This document shows positions 51,359-52,721 of a stretch of 52,721 nt of DNA, in pieces. Source of the stretch: Flammeovirgaceae bacterium (GTDB lineage: Bacteria; Bacteroidota; Bacteroidia; Cytophagales; Cyclobacteriaceae); assembly GCA_023251155.1 (NCBI GenBank), contig JAHEZH010000018.1, positions 1 to 52,721 on the forward strand, in the 5' to 3' direction. The translations under genes were made by a program, and so were the position numbers. Numbering within the stretch: position 1 is the first letter of the stretch; every line of letters begins with the position of its first letter. Below the pieces are notes generated by a model, which did no database searches, was not told where the DNA came from, and saw only the letters and a list, made by a program, of their open reading frames with translations.

Positions 51359-52141
51359 ATGAAAACCTATCAGAACTTAAAGACGGAATTGAAAGAAGGA
51401 ATTCTACACGTTACCATCAGTCGCCCCCAGGCCCTCAACGCCCTCAACATGGAAACCATGAGTGAGCTTGGCGCGGTACTGCAAGAAGCCGACCACGAAT
51501 CGGTGCGCGCAATTATTCTCTCGGGTGAAGGTGAAAAAGCATTTGTAGCCGGTGCTGATATCAAAGAAATAGCAACGCTTTCAAAAGAGGAAGCTGCTGC
51601 TTTTGCGAGGCGTGGGCAAATTTTATTCAAGCAATGGGAAGATTTTACCAAACCCATCATCGCGGCAGTCAATGGTTTTGCATTGGGTGGCGGGTGCGAA
51701 CTGGCCATGTGTTGTCATATCCGTATTGCTACCGAGAATGCCAAATTTGGACAGCCGGAAGTCAATCTGGGAATCATACCCGGCTATGGAGGAACACAAC
51801 GATTAACACAATTAGTAGGCAGAGGCAAAGCACTGGAGCTGATGATGACGGGCGATTTGATTTCTGCGCAGGAAGCAAAAAACATCGGACTTGTTAATCA
51901 TGTAGTGGCCACCCATGCGGAGCTGGCCGAGCTGGCGCAGAAAATAGTGAGTAAGATTTTAGCGAAAGCGCCGGTAGCGATTGCTCAACTAATAAAAAGC
52001 GTAAACGCAGGCTTTGACTTTGAGAAGGCAGGCTATGAAGCGGAGGCCATTCACTTTGGTGAGTGCACCACCACACAGGATTTTAAGGAGGGCACCACCG
52101 CCTTCATCGAAAAAAGACAGCCACAGTTTAAAGGAAAGTAA
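51359..52141 (+). CDS. Enoyl-CoA hydratase (crotonase family)
   Basis: A 260-residue enzyme that adds water to trans-2-enoyl-CoA in fatty-acid or amino-acid breakdown. The oxyanion-hole region is AFVAGADIKEIA near residue 62 and NGFALGGGCELAMCC near residue 105. Both catalytic glutamates are kept: the first in GGCELAM and the second in FGQPEVNLGIIPGYGGTQRL near residue 136. GLVNHVV and SKILAKAPVAIAQLIKSVN follow as usual. Length is typical. The flippase gene begins directly after its stop codon, although the two functions do not seem linked. Confidence 0.94.
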   Translation: MKTYQNLKTELKEGILHVTISRPQALNALNMETMSELGAVLQEADHESVRAIILSGEGEKAFVAGADIKEIATLSKEEAAAFARRGQILFKQWEDFTKPIIAAVNGFALGGGCELAMCCHIRIATENAKFGQPEVNLGIIPGYGGTQRLTQLVGRGKALELMMTGDLISAQEAKNIGLVNHVVATHAELAELAQKIVSKILAKAPVAIAQLIKSVNAGFDFEKAGYEAEAIHFGECTTTQDFKEGTTAFIEKRQPQFKGK

Positions 52142-52721
52142 TTGAGTAAGCTCAAGCGACTCGCAGGCGAAACGGTGCTATACGGACTGGGCAACATGGT
52201 GCCCCGTTTGTTGAACTTCATTTTATTTCCATTGCACACGGGTATTTTTGAACCCGAGCAATACGGAGCATTTACTTACCTGATGTCGTTCGTAGCGGTG
52301 CTCAACGTCATCTATAGTTTTGGGATGGAGACCGCTTACTTCCGCTTTGCCATGAAGCCGGGAGCCGACCCCAAGCGAATTTTCAACATTGCACAAACTG
52401 CGGTAATGATCGTGAGTGCGCTGCTCTCGATCACATTCATGATATGGGCTCCATCGATTGCTTCCGTTACGGGAGTAAAAGGACACACGGACTATATCAT
52501 GTGGCTTTCGGCTATTTTATTTATTGATAATATCGTTTCCATTCCCTTCGCGCGGCTTCGCCTTGAAAAAAAACCGCTTCAGTTCGCCTTTTATCGCATT
52601 ACCAATGTGTTGATTCTTACCGGCCTCAACTTGTATTTTTTGAAGGTGATCTACGATCCCGCGATTGGTATTGGTTACGTTTTTCTGGCCAACCTGATCG
52701 CCAATGCATTTTATATTGTGT
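52142..52721 (+). CDS. Polysaccharide biosynthesis flippase (Wzx-like), 5' part
   Basis: The first 193 codons of a polytopic membrane protein cut by the window end. It starts LSKLKRLAGETVLYGLGNMV, the N-terminus usual for Bacteroidota lipopolysaccharide flippases of the MATE/MOP superfamily. Further typical stretches are FNFILFPLHTG-like LLNFILFPLHTGIFEPEQYG, SFGMETAYFRFA near residue 60, and IPFARLRLEKKPLQFAFYRI near residue 135. The start codon is TTG, immediately after the TAA of the hydratase gene; a purine-rich AAAGGAAAG lies about 5 bases before it. No ATG is closer than codon 19. It should move lipid-linked glycan units across the inner membrane. Confidence 0.88.
   Translation, partial: MSKLKRLAGETVLYGLGNMVPRLLNFILFPLHTGIFEPEQYGAFTYLMSFVAVLNVIYSFGMETAYFRFAMKPGADPKRIFNIAQTAVMIVSALLSITFMIWAPSIASVTGVKGHTDYIMWLSAILFIDNIVSIPFARLRLEKKPLQFAFYRITNVLILTGLNLYFLKVIYDPAIGIGYVFLANLIANAFYIV

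Noticed and set aside
1-52721. Mobile elements, CRISPR arrays, tRNA or rRNA genes
   Set aside because: No transposase, integrase, spaced direct repeats or structural-RNA sequence was recognised by eye; a tRNA scan was not possible.

Overview
The window looks like chromosomal DNA of a free-living member of the Bacteroidota, most likely Cytophagales-like. The evidence is a SusC/SusD pair, proteins with a C-terminal type IX secretion (T9SS) sorting domain, OmpA proteins with a PD40 propeller, a DUF5723 barrel, a TAnnTTTG-type promoter in front of rplU, an SDR-type threonine dehydrogenase and a kynurenine-pathway gene set. I saw no rRNA, tRNA, CRISPR array, transposase or phage gene. Gene density is high and neighbouring genes often overlap by 4 to 14 bases. 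All calls come from reading the sequence and translations; no database search was run.

Layout. (1) 1-7344, minus strand: a surface-polysaccharide operon with three family-2 glycosyltransferases, two O-antigen ligase/polymerase-like membrane proteins, a nucleotidyltransferase with an N-terminal winged-helix-like region, and a radical SAM protein cut by the window start. (2) 7416-9314: acetyl-CoA synthetase. (3) 9554-14621, plus: a tight three-gene envelope unit (lipoprotein, DUF5723 barrel, PorE-like OmpA protein) ending in a strong terminator. (4) 14783-19462, minus: D-lactate dehydrogenase, then class Ia ribonucleotide reductase nrdB-nrdA. (5) 20049-20639, plus: rplU-rpmA with a textbook Bacteroidota promoter and a terminator. 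(6) 20966-27422, plus: SusC, SusD and two further lipoproteins, with no degradative enzyme.

(7) 27489-36848: tryptophan/kynurenine and NAD metabolism. kynU, ogt and 3-hydroxyanthranilate dioxygenase lie on the minus strand. Divergent to them are an SDR with a substituted active site, a second OmpA/PD40 protein and a 2-aminomuconate-semialdehyde-type aldehyde dehydrogenase. A CPBP protease and pnuC-nadR (nicotinamide riboside uptake and conversion to NAD) follow. (8) 36875-41041: an SMP-30-like secreted protein and a FucP-type sugar transporter, divergent from a sugar nucleotidyltransferase and an N-acetylhexosamine-1-kinase-like kinase; together they look like a sugar-salvage module. (9) 41074-44416: M28 peptidase and a serine beta-lactamase-like hydrolase, both exported. 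(10) 44490-47144: lipA, gcvH and threonine dehydrogenase, which bear on glycine/threonine metabolism. (11) 47225-51328, minus: two paralogous T9SS cargo proteins and an orphan copy of the module that precedes their sorting domain. (12) 51359-end: enoyl-CoA hydratase and the start of a polysaccharide flippase.

The least explained parts are the envelope trio at 9554-14621 with its relative at 30725-32791, the active-site-substituted SDR in the kynurenine cluster, and the nucleotidyltransferase/radical SAM pair at the end of the glycan operon.
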